Positions 13,195 through 25,364 of a DNA stretch of 64,000 bases are shown here, one piece after another (position 1 is the stretch's first letter; each line of letters begins with the position of its first letter). The position numbers and the translations under genes are program-made. The stretch lies in assembly GCA_010015655.1 (NCBI GenBank), contig ML976659.1, positions 656,360 to 720,359 of the forward strand, in the 5' to 3' direction. The notes under the pieces were generated by a model. It searched no databases and had not been told where the DNA came from. It worked only from the letters and a program-made list of their open reading frames with translations. The stretch comes from Bimuria novae-zelandiae CBS 107.79 (Eukaryota > Ascomycota > Dothideomycetes > Pleosporales > Didymosphaeriaceae).

Positions 13195-14144
13195 GTAAGG
13201 GAGATCCGAAAATCATATGCAGTTACTAATCCAAAGGCTGCACATATGATCTTGGTTATCTAGGCAAAGATTAGTATTCACAAGAGAGAGTATTAGACAG
13301 GTGCTTCGCCCTCGCAGACACGCGATTTCAAACCACAACTCCAACTGTGGGGCATACTCTCTCGCCCAACAAGATTTCTCAGTGCCTTCGAAACCATATT
13401 ACGTAAGGAGTATATTCACCGCATGAACCTCGTCCGGGCAAAGTTCTTTCTGTGTCTCCGACACGCTTCCCGGGCCCCCCTCACGTAGAGCTAAAAGTCG
13501 GCGAGTGCATTACTCATTCCAGAGTACCTTTGGTAACACACTGACTATGAAATAATACAATTGTAGTCCTCGTGATCAACCTCTAGCTATACGCCGGAGG
13601 CTGCTCCAGGGCTTCAAGGTCTGCCCCACCGACGCCGTCATCCGACTTGCCGCCCCTCTCGCCCAAGCTCCTGGACGTCCGTGCTCCAGCTACCCCGCCA
13701 AAGGTATTTGGAATGCTATTCCTCCAGCCCTAATGTACCTGACACGCCTCCGCTTCCGATACCGCCCAAGTGTTCGATGGCCAAGTGGAAGACCTATGAG
13801 CCTCGGAGTAAGAATGCGGCTTACGCGGCGACAAAGAGAAATGGGTCGAATAGCTAGTCTGGGGGCTCCTTAGCATGTACTATGATCCAAATGTGCGTCA
13901 TGGTCCGCCTGGGGAATGGTGTTTTGTTCCAGTGGGAGCCCTTGCTAGTTACCGGGCCCACCCCAAACAATTGGAGAGCTGAGGATTTGGAAAGAGGGGA
14001 TCCGCAGAAGCGAGTCGTTGGAACGTAGTCAGGGTAGGGCAATCGAGCTATATAAGTTGGCGGTCGCGCACCTTGATGTCTACTTCTAACGCTACCTTCA
14101 TCTACCATACCGAGACAGAATATTTAGTAACCAATTGAACGACA
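13195..14144. other. Intergenic region
   Basis: About 950 bp separate the amidase from the first GFA gene. A minus-strand open frame at 13854-14108 has no recognisable features. I see no RNA gene or repeat. Confidence 0.5.
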
Positions 14145-14671
14145 ATGTCGAGCTTCAAAGGACACTGCCATTGCGGAAAAACGGAGTGGGAGGCGAAGCT
14201 GGAGCAGGATCAGCAGAGCCATATCCTTTGGTGAGTAGATAGTGGTTGCACTGTCGGTCAAAAAGCTTATTGATACAGTCACTGTGACACGTGCAAAACC
14301 CTATCCGGTTCGACGTTCACGCTGAATCAAATCATTCCCAAGAGCGCCCTCAAGATCACGAAGGGTGAGCCGGATCTCGGCAAATACACGTACTACGGCG
14401 AGTCAGGTACGTTGCGCCTTCAGCTCTTCATTGCACTTGTATATTAACGCATGCTGTAGGCAAGGGTGTCCACTGTTACTTCTGTAAGAACTGCACCGTG
14501 CACGTATACCATCACCAGGAGATCGCAGGCCCGGACACGATTGTGCTCCGTACTGGACTGTTGGATGAGGGCATCAAGAACTTCAAGCCTACGGCCGAGA
14601 TTTTTGGCAAAGCGAAGCTTCCATGGGAGAAGGAGGTTGCGCAGACGTTTGAGACACTTCCGCCGTCGTGA
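14145..14671 (+). CDS. GFA/CENP-V-type zinc-binding protein
   Basis: This is a small protein of the glutathione-dependent formaldehyde-activating (GFA, Mss4-like fold) family. Exons 14145-14230, 14279-14406 and 14460-14671 give 141 residues, with two GT-AG introns of 48 and 53 bp. Zinc-ligand cysteines are visible as CHCGKTEW near the start, CHCDTCK across the first splice, and CYFCKNC in the last exon. The sequence then runs through the family's C-terminal region to a proline-rich end. Family membership does not prove formaldehyde activity, since many fungal paralogs are uncharacterised. The gene is convergent with MsrA, with 120 bp between stop codons. A second, divergent GFA-type gene lies at 60913. 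Confidence 0.87.
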
Positions 14672-14791
14672 ATTGTCGTTACATCCTGTAGATGATGCGC
14701 CATGAGATTGATTTCAAGAGGAAATGGTATCATTCGGTCTTATATTCGTACATGCAATAAAACCACCACCATTCACCCTCGTTCGTCCAGC

Positions 14792-15441
14792 TCAATCGGC
14801 CAGCGGCGGGAAGCTGCGCAAGAAATGCGACGGGCACTCGTAACCAGAAGGGTTCTTGTCCAAGTACAGCTGGTGGTACGTCTCGGCATCCCACCACTGA
14901 CCCGCAGGCAGAATCTCCGTCACCACGCCACCCTTCCACCATTGCTTGTTCACCTGCTCAGTGATTTTCTTCGCTTCCTTCTCCTGCTCCTCGTTGTGGT
15001 AGAAGATGCCGCTCCGGTACTGCGAGCCGACGTCCGGGCCCTGACGGTTCGCCGTCGTGGGGTCGTGCATTTTGTAGAAGAACTCGAGGATGGTGCGGTA
15101 CGTGAGCTGCTCGGGGTCGTAGACGATCTGGAGCGCTTCGGCATCTACCTCATCGTCAGTACGGGAATTTTCACTCTGTGCGTGGAGAAGGAGGGAGGCG
15201 TACGTCCTGTGCGCCCGCTGCAGACGGCGCGGTAGCTCGGGCTCTCCGTGTCGCCGCCAATGTAGCCCACTCGCGCATCTAGGAGGCCTTTGTTCGCGAA
15301 CGTCTTCCTGTACATGTGCTCGACGCCCCAGAAACATCCTGCGGCCAGCGTCGCCTTTTGCGCGCCTGCTGGCACGTCCATCGGGGTCGCAGGCGTGGAA
15401 TTCATCGAGAAGGGGCGGATGAAGCGGGAGAGAAAGGACAT
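14792..15441 (-). CDS. msrA: Peptide methionine sulfoxide reductase A
   Basis: This reduces the S epimer of methionine sulfoxide in proteins, using thioredoxin. Exons 15441-15204 and 15144-14792 join to 196 residues. The 59-bp GT-AG intron was placed by homology, restoring SGRTGHAEAL across the splice. The catalytic motif GCFWGVEH carries Cys about 36. Further family blocks are GYIGGDTE, the [10 protein letters not shown] substrate-binding region and the C-terminal AETYHQLYL. About 28 residues precede the core and could be a weak mitochondrial presequence (basic and hydroxylated), with a second Met at residue 13 as an alternative cytosolic start. The intron is readable in one frame, which makes a misleading longer open frame on this strand. 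Confidence 0.92.
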
Positions 15442-17490
15442 GGAGAGGTAGGAGACTACGATGAAGAGGAAGGCGCGGAGGAGCTTCAGTGTGAGATGCT
15501 ATGCTGTACGCGATTCCTGCGGTGCTTTTGTATGTACCTTCGCCTTCGCGTGCTGTGGCTTGGAGCTTTCTGTGACGACACCACCTGCCTGACAAATGCC
15601 CCGCGCCGAGGCAGGCGAGTTCTCGCTTCCACATTAGGCAGTCTGATTCTGAATCCTCAACACCAACCTCCGACGGGATGCCCTCATCAAAACATCACCG
15701 TCGCGCGCTGCAAAAGGCGGCTGTGAGATGTCCTTGTTGTATGTAACAAGTTCCACGTACACTTGACTGGCTGATGATGCACGGATTAAGCCCTTCCGCG
15801 TCGTATTGAGCCCTCTGTTTATCCGGGCCTGGAGCCAGGTGAAACTTCACATGCACAGATTGAAGCTAGCACAAGCCATGGCCTCTTTGGGTATTGTCCC
15901 TGGTCCGATTCTGAGTTTAACCTCTCTGCTCATGAATCGTATGACCGAGGCCAGTTGTGGCCGCGGTTGCAGCGCACACGTCGCTTGCTGTTTGTTCCCT
16001 TCACCGAATCGTGCCTGCCCGAGTTCTAGGCGAGTTTGTATCGCGTATTCTTTTCTGCCTGTCATCTTTCTGGTCTTCTTCATGAGCTTTTGCAGCGTCG
16101 CTTCGCTTTCCAAAACTCGGCGGTGAGCCCTCGCCAAGCCGCTCTGCGACATGCCACTGTCGTCTCGTTCGCCGACGGCATAGTCGCAATCAATATCAAT
16201 CTATCACGCCCGGTTCTTGAATGCCAGCTGGCTTAGGAATACGTGCCACTAGCAAAAATGGGTCTGGATCCATCGTCATGCCTCGTGGTACATCTTCGCT
16301 GTCTTCAGGATATAGCCGCAGGGTGTCCACAACACGGGTGCAGTCACAAGTATTATTTTTAGCATTCCCTCTCCAGATCTCTTCAATGCCCTTGCATGAG
16401 GCCGTTCTCGCTAGAATATATTGTGCGAGCCACCAAATGTGGTGAAGACGACAAGCTTTAATTTAAGATTAATCTAGACTCCATCTGTGCATGCCGTTTT
16501 GAGATCACCAACAGGGTTCAGCTGTTGCGGCGACAACTATTGTTGCCCTCGAAAGGTCCCAACTTCTATTTTCAGCACCTGGTACTACGACAATCTAATC
16601 TCCCCTCTCTACAATTCGTACCGAGGGCTTCTGCTGAGCATGTGGAGTCATTCTAACTGTCTCTGCTTCGCTTCCACCCGAGCCTTGTCCATAGCTGCTA
16701 TTTCAAGTAACATCTTCCAGGATCATATATTCGATCAATATACGTTTGTCAGTGGACCTTCTGCGCGGTAAGGCAAAGATTTAAGCGAGCTGGCGTTCTG
16801 AGACCGAGGGCAGGGCGTACAGAGCGCATCCATTCGAATTGTAGTGCGGTATAGACCGACTCTGGTAACTCATGCCCCAAATTGTTCTTCTCATCGATAC
16901 GCTCGAGAATACTTTTCCGTGGACGAGAAAGCTTCCTACCGCCATGGTTCTGGTCACATAAATGAAAACGAGGTAGGTTTCGGCATACACCATCCTTCAA
17001 CCGGGCTCTGAATAGTCGGTTTACAAGGACGAGAGTTATCGTCCCACTTTACGACAACTGTTTTGCATAGCACGAGGCTCGTTCTCCGTATGGATACGGG
17101 TCTAACCGACCTTTTCTCTCGCAATATGGAGTAGATCAGTTTCCCTGCTTGAGAAGTAGCACTAGATCTGGTCGAAACACGAGTTCACCTGACAATTCAG
17201 GACAGGCTCGACCTATGAACTGCCCCGATTCGCCAGGCCTGCCGTACAGTATATTGGAATTGATCCTTGGCTGCAGTTATCTCCCCGTAAGCTGGCAATG
17301 GAACCATGTGGTAGTAGCAATGGGCTGCATGCAGGACTTAATCATCAAGGATAGTTGCCGATGGAACGGTATATAAATCGCTTCATATCCCCCAGATAGA
17401 TCGTCATCAAGTTACCCTTCCGAGCCAGTTCAATACCACACCTAAGCTCAGCAAGTTTGCATCTCATTCCTCTATCCAACACATTCAACC
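15442..17490. other. Intergenic region of about 2 kb
   Basis: I find no gene I can support. Two overlapping open frames on opposite strands (15806-16126 plus, 15847-16152 minus, 101 codons) are unrecognised and have neither splice support nor conserved motifs. The last few hundred bases before 17491 presumably hold the promoter of the secreted-protein gene. Confidence 0.5.
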
Positions 17491-18256
17491 ATGAAGTGGC
17501 TCCTTGCTTTCGTTCCCGCCGTTCTGGCCGGCACCATCCCCATCAATCCCATCCAGGTTGGCGATGCTCCGCCACCCGGTCAGGTAACAACTCTTCTCCT
17601 CGTCTCCATGGTCTTGCTGACACGTCCCAGGTCACCATTCGCGGTGTAACCTATGGAGGAACTGGATGCCCGCAAAATTCCCTGAGCTACCAGCTCTCGT
17701 CCGACAAGACCCTCATTACCCTCATCTTCGACTCGTACATCGCTTCCATAGGCCCCGGCATTTCCGTCACCGAGCAACGTAAGAATTGCCAAATCAACGT
17801 TGACATCCAGTACCCGGGAGGTTTCCAGTACTCCGTCCTCAGCGCCGACTACCGCGGCTACGCCTCCATCCAGAAGGGTGTCACGGGTACCCTAAAGTCG
17901 ACTTACTACTTCTCCGGCCAGACTGACCAGGTAGGTTGTGTTCCAATATTCCCCGGTCTTCTTAGACTATCCTGGTTCGACTTGTATATAACGTAGCTGT
18001 GGCCTGACTTGAGAAACAGTCCTCCACTGAGTACACTTTCACTGGCCCAGTGATTGGCGACTATCTCAAGCACGACCAAGCCGCCTCTACCTCGACCGTA
18101 TGGTCGCCGTGCGGTGCCAGTGGCCTGCTCAACATTAACTCGCAGGTCCGCTTGGCGTCCACCGTGCCAACCGCAACCGGTCTGCTCACGACCGACTCGA
18201 CCGATCTCAAGTTCACCCAGATTGCGTACGTCCAGTGGCAGAAGTGCCCCAAGTAA
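17491..18256 (+). CDS. Secreted DUF4360-family protein
   Basis: This small secreted protein has unknown function. Exons 17491-17583, 17631-17930 and 18020-18256 give 209 residues. The introns are GT-AG of 47 and 89 bp and both close the frame. The first 14 residues (MKWLLAFVPAVLAG) are a clear signal peptide. The mature part contains the DUF4360 landmarks: an early VTIRGVTYGGTGCP block, DKTLITLIFDSY, a mid QRKNC, and a C-terminal WQKC. Four cysteines could form disulfides. Fungal family members are common in secretomes, and none has a role I can assert here. It stands alone, with no co-oriented neighbour. Confidence 0.85.
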
Positions 18257-19322
18257 TTGCAACGCGGATCGCTGATGTACGGAAAGGCCAAGGTATGTAA
18301 ACGAGACCTGGCCTGGAAGTACGCTGGGTATCAAGGAATGGAAGGTGCTGGATCTGGAGGAGTTGGTGTGGAGGAGATGCTACAAGTTGTAGAGTGTAGG
18401 GTGGAGTAGCGTACGGCAATGCATGATGTTGACATGCTACGGTGCTATTTTGTTACGACTATGGTGTTATGATCGTGCGTGCTTTACATATTGTCTCTCA
18501 GATTCTGCCTTTGCTCATTAACACAAAACATCTCCGCGACGGTGCTGCCTCGGGCTCATGTCCCTCAATATCCATGCAAAATCCAGAGGTCGTACTGGGT
18601 TGCAATATCAGGAACCATATTCTGACTCAGTACAGTATCAAGTGGTGACCTGAATCGAATAAAACACGTGACAAATTAGACATCTGGGCAAACGTGATGA
18701 GAGAGATAGTATTTTCGTGCCATCCGTGGCTCGGGTGATTTGGATTATTTTCACATGAAGTTATTTGGTAACTATTTTGCGGGGTCACGAGTTCATCATA
18801 GCTTATCAGTAGAGGACTACTGAGTGTACGACAAATGAAAAGATGTAGCGGAACTGAGAAATTGCAATAGCATGGACCAATGCATGCATTCGCAATTGAA
18901 TGATTGATGGATCCACGGGACCCTCTTGTCGCCCCGTCCGTTGTCCTCCAGGGAACGCGCCCCTAGTGCGTTCACGACGTCCTTTACTATTGTTTCGAAT
19001 ATGCGAGCTGAAGTAGTAGGAGCGAGGTTTACGAATCAGTACGGTATGACACAGTAACGCTGCATCAAGCGGACGTATAGCCTGACCTGCCATACCACAC
19101 CGCCTGATTGCAACACTATTCAGTGGTGTTTTGTGCATGTGCTTGCTAAGACTTTGTTTTGGTCTAGCCAGATGCGTTTTCGTTGAACGCCATCGCGAGA
19201 GGCGCAGTTCTGTGGGCATTTTATATGCAGCGATGCCCCGCTGTGGTGACCATCTACACAGTTGGCCGTCCTTGTTACTTCCACGAAAATCACTGGCAAG
19301 TTTCCAGCAACTCGAAATCAAA
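18257..19322. other. Intergenic region
   Basis: About 1 kb holds short overlapping open frames only. I see no gene, RNA or repeat. Confidence 0.5.
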
Positions 19323-20539
19323 ATGAGAACAACTTACACTATCGGATCGGTCATCTTTGCTCAATTTCTGGCCGCTGTTTTGGGCGCAGCGCCGCAGCGT
19401 GACGAGGATGCTTCACTGATTCAGCGGCAAGAATTTGACCCAACCGGTACACTGGGTTACTTTTGGATTGGTGAACAGACCAGTAACGGGAAGACCACTA
19501 AAAATTGTAACCCTAATATTTGGAAGCTACCGACGTACATCTTCCAGCATCCTGTTCTAAGAGAGCTTAAATAAATCAGGTCTAGGGGCGCCTTACCTGT
19601 TCACTTCTCAGGAACTGATCTCGATTGGAAACTACTCTCGAATGTGTTCATACAACTTGACAACCCAGACATACACATTGAGTGGAAACGGCGGCCCGTC
19701 TTTTTATGTCTCCGTCGCTATAGACAAAATAGACTTCAGCTCAATTTGGACTGGGTGTAGTGACGGTACGATGTATGGAACAGACCCCACTGGAAGCGAC
19801 GCCGTATCGGGTTAATACCAATTACAAAAAGATCGTTGTTTCAGCTACATACTCCGGTGAAGGTTCGGGGATGAAACGGAAGGGCTTACGTCATTTGACT
19901 GTTCGGCCTCTGGAGGAGCCCTAGCGCCGACAGAGACAATCTTGTAGAAAGAAAAGTCGGCCGCCAGTATGTCAACTTCCTACTTGCGTGTTTTCAACTG
20001 TTCGGTCTACGCAGTAGAAAACCATAGGTATGAGCTAACATGAAATACCTTAGCGGGCCTTACTTCTGCAATTGTATCGACTATAATCAGCATGTCGAGT
20101 TCCACACCAGCCAGCCCGGGATCAAGTCCACCGAGCATATCTAGCCCAACATCTTTTTCGGTCCCTTCCCCGAGCGGCCGCAGCGGAGATGGGGTCTCAA
20201 AGAATGCTGGTGTTATAGCTGGCAGCGTCGTTGGGGGTGTCGGTGTCCTAGCCATCACATTCGTAGCCGTATTCTGGGTTCTGAAACGCAACAGGAGGCA
20301 TCCTGCAGCCCCATACACATCTCAGGACGACACAAATCTGTACTATCCACCATCTTCTCAAACCAGAAAAAGCTCCAAGGTCGCATGGCGGGTTTGACGG
20401 GCATCGAACATCCGAATTACCTGAGTACGTGTCGCAGACTTCATCGGTCGAACATGGGACTTCGAGTGCACATACTCTACCTCAGACATCTCCAATGGTT
20501 CCGATGTCGCGCTTGGCGTCACCGGTGAGGGTGAGATGA
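19323..20539 (+). pseudogene. Single-pass membrane protein gene with frame breaks
   Basis: The start at 19323 encodes a good signal peptide (hydrophobic to about residue 22, AAVLGAAP cleavage region). A 73-bp GT-AG intron (19507-19579) joins it to an extracellular-type segment with spaced cysteines (C about 62, CSYN, TGCSDG). Downstream, frames change repeatedly: near 19806 (stop), near 19880, and near 20393. The frame after each break still reads sensibly, giving a Ser/Pro-rich stretch (20092-20200), a glycine-rich transmembrane helix (about 20213-20280) followed by basic KRNRR, and a Ser/Thr-rich tail to 20537-20539. The architecture of signal peptide, Cys-containing ectodomain, Ser/Pro linker, TM and tail resembles fungal wall-sensor or Mid2-like proteins. 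Some breaks may be unrecognised introns, but the shift near 19880 has no splice site I can find. Confidence 0.5.
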
Positions 20540-21780
20540 AGAACGTAGCAAGGACTATTAATGTCCGGGAAAGGGATGGAGCAATGGTTTATTTAATCAT
20601 CCCTTGTGCTATTTTTGCTAATTCATTGCTTGGGCTCGACCGGAGGCTTGCTATGTCGAAGGTGGAACAAGGAGGGGCAACGGCACGCCATTTGAGACTC
20701 TTGATGTTCATTGAGTGCGCAGCGATCGGTGTCCACGATATCATGATCCCTTCGATCGACCTAAATTGAATGAACTGTGCGCTGTCACTCCTCTGTTTCA
20801 TGTATCTCAAGAACACATTACGAATGTAGTAGCGGCAAATTGGAACGCAGGTCTCCATCTCTACACGCAATTTGAGGGAAGCCCGCTGTGCTCCATCGAT
20901 CGAAGGCTTGGGGGACAAGATATCAAAATTCGCCAGGTCACTTTGCGGGCCATATTGGAGTGGGAAGCAGCGACTCTAGCCCATCTGTCATGGACGACTA
21001 TTCTTCATCCAAGTCGTTCATCAAAAGCACTTGAAGAATCTAGACCTTATTGCATCAGAATTCAAGGCCCTGATTGAGCTTTAACAATAGCTCCCGCGCG
21101 CGATGCTGGTCGGGAAGCTGAAGTGGGACCGCGGAAGCCAACACCTTTCCCGTCGACAGTTCTCATCCAACCATTTCTTTTCTCCTAGCACGCCACCAAA
21201 TCCTCGACAACGAAACTTCATCGAGTGAAATCCAAAGTTTGGAGAGGCGCCACTAAGAAGCGAGATACATTGAGCGCGGTGATGTAGCCGCCGCATTAAG
21301 TCTGTGCGACGGCCGCTTGCTCTCGCCTAACCGGAGAATTTCTGGCGCAGCGCGATCTTGCCACTTTATTGGCCCGCTGCGCGACTACTCAAGATGGGGA
21401 TGAAACGGGGCATCCAGACAGACAGTTGTTGACAGGAATAGTATCCTAGCCATCTGGTTTCTCGAGCGACAACGAGAGCACAGAGCATGGCAAGTTGGTA
21501 TATAATGTGCTGGACGCAGCGCTGTCAAGTGAATCATCAACCACATCAGCAACCAAATCTTCAATCTACTCTTGACGAGTTTCCTTTTTCCCTTGTTTCT
21601 TTGAGTTCGTTTCCTTGTCTCATTTGTCCATCTCTTGGTCTTCATCTCGTTCTTTCTAAAACTCAGAAGCCAGCACGCATTCACTCCTCTGCTGGCAGAT
21701 CGCGCTCCGTTCACTGCAGCATAAAAGCACTCTGTCCGACCTTTCTCTTGAACCACCTTCTCTACGAATAATCTTTCAAT
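20540..21780. other. Intergenic region
   Basis: About 1.2 kb holds short open frames on both strands without recognisable content. The last 200 bp before 21781 are CT-rich, as is usual for fungal promoters. Confidence 0.5.
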
Positions 21781-22486
21781 ATGCCTGTCCCTAGTTACGG
21801 TGCCATGCCTCTGAGCAAGACGTTCCTGCTCGTCCGCATCATGCAGGTCATCTCCATGGTGGTCATCATCGGCATAACGTCCAACTTCATCGGCAACATT
21901 GTCAACCTGGGCGTCGAGCCGCCCAAGGAGTTCGTCGGAACGATCAGCATCGTAAGCCGCGTACAGTGCCTACTTCTTTCGGTTCTAATATGGGACAGGC
22001 GTGCATCGCTGCGCTCTACATTCTCGTCAGCGTCGCCTACTACTGGTCCGAGGCCAATCTCGGTCTGCTCGTCATGACGGCGGCCGACTCCCTCCTTCTC
22101 ATCGCGTTCATCGTCGTCGCTGTGACGGTCGGCAAGCCGGTCAGCTACTTGAACTGCTACGTCATCGGCAAGGCGAGCACCGAGGTGGATGCAGCGTATG
22201 CGTTTGCCTTCACCACGTCGGTCAAGAACAACCTGAACCAGATGGGTGACAAGCTGAGCCTGGGCCACTGGGCGGGCGTCACGAAGAGTAACTGCTTCCA
22301 GGCGAAGACGGTGTGGGGATTGGCGATCGCTATGTGGTGAGTACATCCAAGTTGGTCGGTCGAAGGTCGGAATTCATGCTAATGCAAAACAGCATTCTCT
22401 TCACCACGTCTTGCGCTCTGCTGCCCACTCTTTGGTACAAGAACAAGAAGGCGACCACGGCGCCCAAGTCTGTTGAGGATGCTTAG
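21781..22486 (+). CDS. MARVEL-domain integral membrane protein
   Basis: Exons 21781-21951, 21999-22336 and 22393-22486 join to 200 residues. The introns are GT-AG of 47 and 56 bp. Four hydrophobic segments can be seen: about residues 17-37 (a V/I-rich stretch), 58-75 (ACIAALYILVSVAYY), 83-102 (LLVMTAADSLLLIAFIVVAV) and 160-180 (after the second splice). This is the four-helix MARVEL layout. The tail is short and lysine-rich. MARVEL proteins associate with membrane subdomains and vesicle traffic, and the fungal ones of this size are mostly uncharacterised. It is isolated from its neighbours by about 1 kb on each side. Confidence 0.83.
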
Positions 22487-22935
22487 ACGGGTTCGCAGTG
22501 GAGAGGCGCCCACCTAAGTCGGACTGGGAAGGAGGAACATCTGGAGTTGAACCACGAGGGTAAGAGCGATGGATCTGTCACGCATGGTGTTTGGCCAGGC
22601 ATTCCCTTTATTACAAGCAACATGGAAAAGCTGCATTGGGAGGAGTTTGGTTCGCTTGGTTGGTTTCTGTTCCGGACATTGAATGTCCCTAATCATAATG
22701 GTCTATAATCAATAAAAATCTTTGCACCTGCAGCTGGCGCTGAAAAACGTGCTGATTCGATGGAACGATGCAAGCGTTGCGCACGTCGGCGGCAGCCCGC
22801 GTTGATGGGCGTCGGGAAGCAGAGATTTCCAGAGGTTTGCTGCACATACCCTGACTGGCAGCGGGTATCAGTGGGGCTGCTGGAAATGTTAGAATTGCGA
22901 CAAGACTGCGCGCTGCGAATGCATTGCGGTGCATT

Positions 22936-22973
<38 letters not shown>

Positions 22974-23462
22974 GGATGCAGCATGGGAATTAATGTTGCG
23001 TAAGACCATAGCAGAAGAGGCGATTCGCATCACGCAGCACGCAGGCCGCTTTGAGCCCTGGCTGGAGCTTGGTCGCAGTCGTGGGCGGTGCTACCATCGT
23101 GACCCTTTGCCCATCGCGCGGGGAAGACGAGCGCATTCCCTAGGCCGCAGCTCCACACCAGAGCCGAGCAGCCTTCATCATTGCTCCCCCGCCCGTCGCA
23201 ATTCGCCCGCCATGCGAGTCCGCTACAAATACGCTGCGCTGCCCTACTCTCTAGGCCGCCCACCTGCCTGTCGCCCGCCGCCGCGCTGACCTGACCTGGC
23301 CCGCGAACAAGCGCCCTGCAGCCGACGTCATCCGCCTGCACCGAGCCAGCTACGCCTACCTCTTTCGGCCGTCACTCAACCTAGATAGCCCACGCAATTA
23401 CTACTGTAGAAGTGTGTTAAAAAAAAAAAAATAGGTGTGCAGGTACAGCAGAGCGGTCCGTC
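22487..23462. other. Intergenic region with CAG microsatellite
   Basis: The region contains a perfect (CAG)12 tract (22937-22972) that is readable as polyglutamine or polyalanine in spurious frames, and a 13-base poly-A run near 23419. There is no supported gene. The 3' part is the promoter and 5' UTR of the MFS gene. Confidence 0.6.
22937..22972. repeat. (CAG)12 microsatellite
   Basis: Twelve uninterrupted CAG triplets lie in intergenic DNA. The open frames across it on both strands have no support as genes. Confidence 0.95.
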
Positions 23463-25364
23463 ATGTCGTTGAGCCAGAGAGTCACGGCCATGGAGGAGTA
23501 CGAGGGGCCGTGGAGCCGCGAGGCAAGCCCGGACAGCAGGCACCGCAAGATGAGCTTCAATCCTGTCGGCACCTGGACGCCCGCCCCGTTCGAAGAGCCC
23601 GTCGGCGCCTTCGAGGTGCCCAAGTGGAAGCGCATCCGTACGTCCATCTACTTCGTATAGCAGCCCTCGCGCCCGCAAACTGACAATGCCCAGTCCAGGT
23701 CCTCTCCGCCGTCATCTACTGCCTCTTCGCCGCGGGCGTCGTCTTTGGTTTCGCCGCAATCAAGCCAGTGCTGCTGGAGGAGGGCGTGTATAGGAACCAG
23801 TGTACAGAGCAGGAGCTGGAGGATGACGTGCTGGTGTGTTACGGGCAGGAACTCCGGCTCAACCTCATGTTCACCGTCGCAGCAGTCTCCACCAACGTCG
23901 TCGCCCTGCCCGTTGGCACCATTCTCGATCGCTTTGGCCCTCGTGTGAGCGGCATTCTCGGCGCCATCTTCATAATCATCGGCTCTGTGCTGTTCGCCTT
24001 TGCCGCCGATGCACCCTTCGACGCCTATATCCCGGGCTATCTGTTCCTGGCCCTGGGCGGTCCTTTCATATTTATTTCCAGCTTCCAGCTCAGCAACACC
24101 TTCCCGCAGTACTCGGGCCTCATCCTGGCCCTGTTGACGGGCGCATTCGACACATCCAGCGCGGTGTTTTTGGCCTATCGCCTCATCTACCAGGGCACCC
24201 ATGGCGCTTTCACGCCCAAGAAGTTCTTCCTGATATATTTGATCGTACCGGCCTACATTCTCCTTGTCCAACTCTTCTTCATGCCGTCCACATCCTACAA
24301 GACGGTCGGAGAACTGGCGCAGACGATAGAGACCACCACCAACGATGTCATCCACGACAGCGACGACGACATCGAGGACGAAAGACTGATCCAGCAGCTT
24401 CAAGACGCACGCCGCACACACAGGGACAGTATTGTCAGCCAGATCACTGAACTTTTAGGCACCAAGGACGCGACCGACCAGACGAAAGAGGAGGCCAAGA
24501 AGAAAAACATATCTGGTGTGTGGGGCGCACTCCACGGAAAGTCCGCATCCGAGCAAATACGCACCCCGTGGTTCATCTTGATTACCATGTTCACCGTTTT
24601 GCAGATGCTGCGAATCAACTACTTCGTTGCTACCATTCGCTCGCAGTACACGTACCTCTTCCACAGCCCCGCCAAAGCTATCGAGATCAACAACTTTTTT
24701 GACATTGCGCTGCCCGTCGGCGGTGTCATCTCCGTGCCATTCATCGGCCTCCTGCTCGACAACACCAGCACCACCTTTTGCATGTCGATGCTCGTTACCA
24801 TCGCTACCACCATCGGCGTCCTAGGCGTCATCCCTGAGACCTGGGCCGCTTACGCCAACATTTGCCTCTTTGTCATCTATCGACCTTTGTACTACACCGC
24901 CGTCTCGTAAGTCAACCCGACCGCTCAAGTACTCGCCTGATACTGACACGCGGTACAGCGACTACAGCGCCAAGGTTTTTGGCTTCGCCACCTTTGGCAA
25001 GGTAAGTTGCGGCTTGTATGTACCTGCACTACCAGGCTAATCCATCCAGGTCTACGGCCTGATTATCTGCCTCGCCGGCATTCTCAACTTCGCCCAGTCC
25101 GGCCTCGACGCCGCTACACACCTTACCTTCCACAACAATCCTATCCCGGTGAACATCATTCTTCTAAGTAGCGCGCTGCTCGTTGGGCTGGCGCTCGTGG
25201 TATTCGTGGCGAGGAGAAGCCACAAGATCCAGAGGGAAAGCATTGAAGAGGAAGCCGAGGGCGCAAGAGAAAGATTGATGCCCGGCGCGGACGTTACCGT
25301 GACGGATTATGGATCTATACCGAATGGGTTGAGGAATGACGAAGAGGGGAGGGGTCGGCGCTAG
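23463..25364 (+). CDS. MFS transporter, Fmp42 / SLC43-like
   Basis: Exons 23463-23637, 23694-24906, 24959-25001 and 25050-25364 join to 581 residues. All three introns are short GT-AG and the frame closes. The N-terminal 58 residues are hydrophilic. Twelve membrane helices then follow in two halves, the first starting VLSAVIYCLFAAGVVFGFAA. A loop of about 110 residues rich in charged and coiled residues separates helices 6 and 7. LPVGTILDRFGPR is the MFS loop 2-3 motif. The layout and several segments (RLNLMFTVAA, DTSSAVFL) resemble yeast Fmp42 and its fungal relatives, distant kin of SLC43 amino-acid carriers. The substrate is not known, and location may be vacuolar or mitochondrial. The tail is acidic and arginine-rich. 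Confidence 0.87.

Noticed and set aside
14792..15634. One long minus-strand frame across MsrA
   Set aside because: It reads through the 59-bp intron and into the 5' region in a frame unrelated to MsrA before the splice. Only its 3' part is the real second exon.
22689..23289. Frames reading the CAG tract as polyglutamine or polyalanine
   Set aside because: They owe their length to the microsatellite and GC-rich DNA, with no conserved content.
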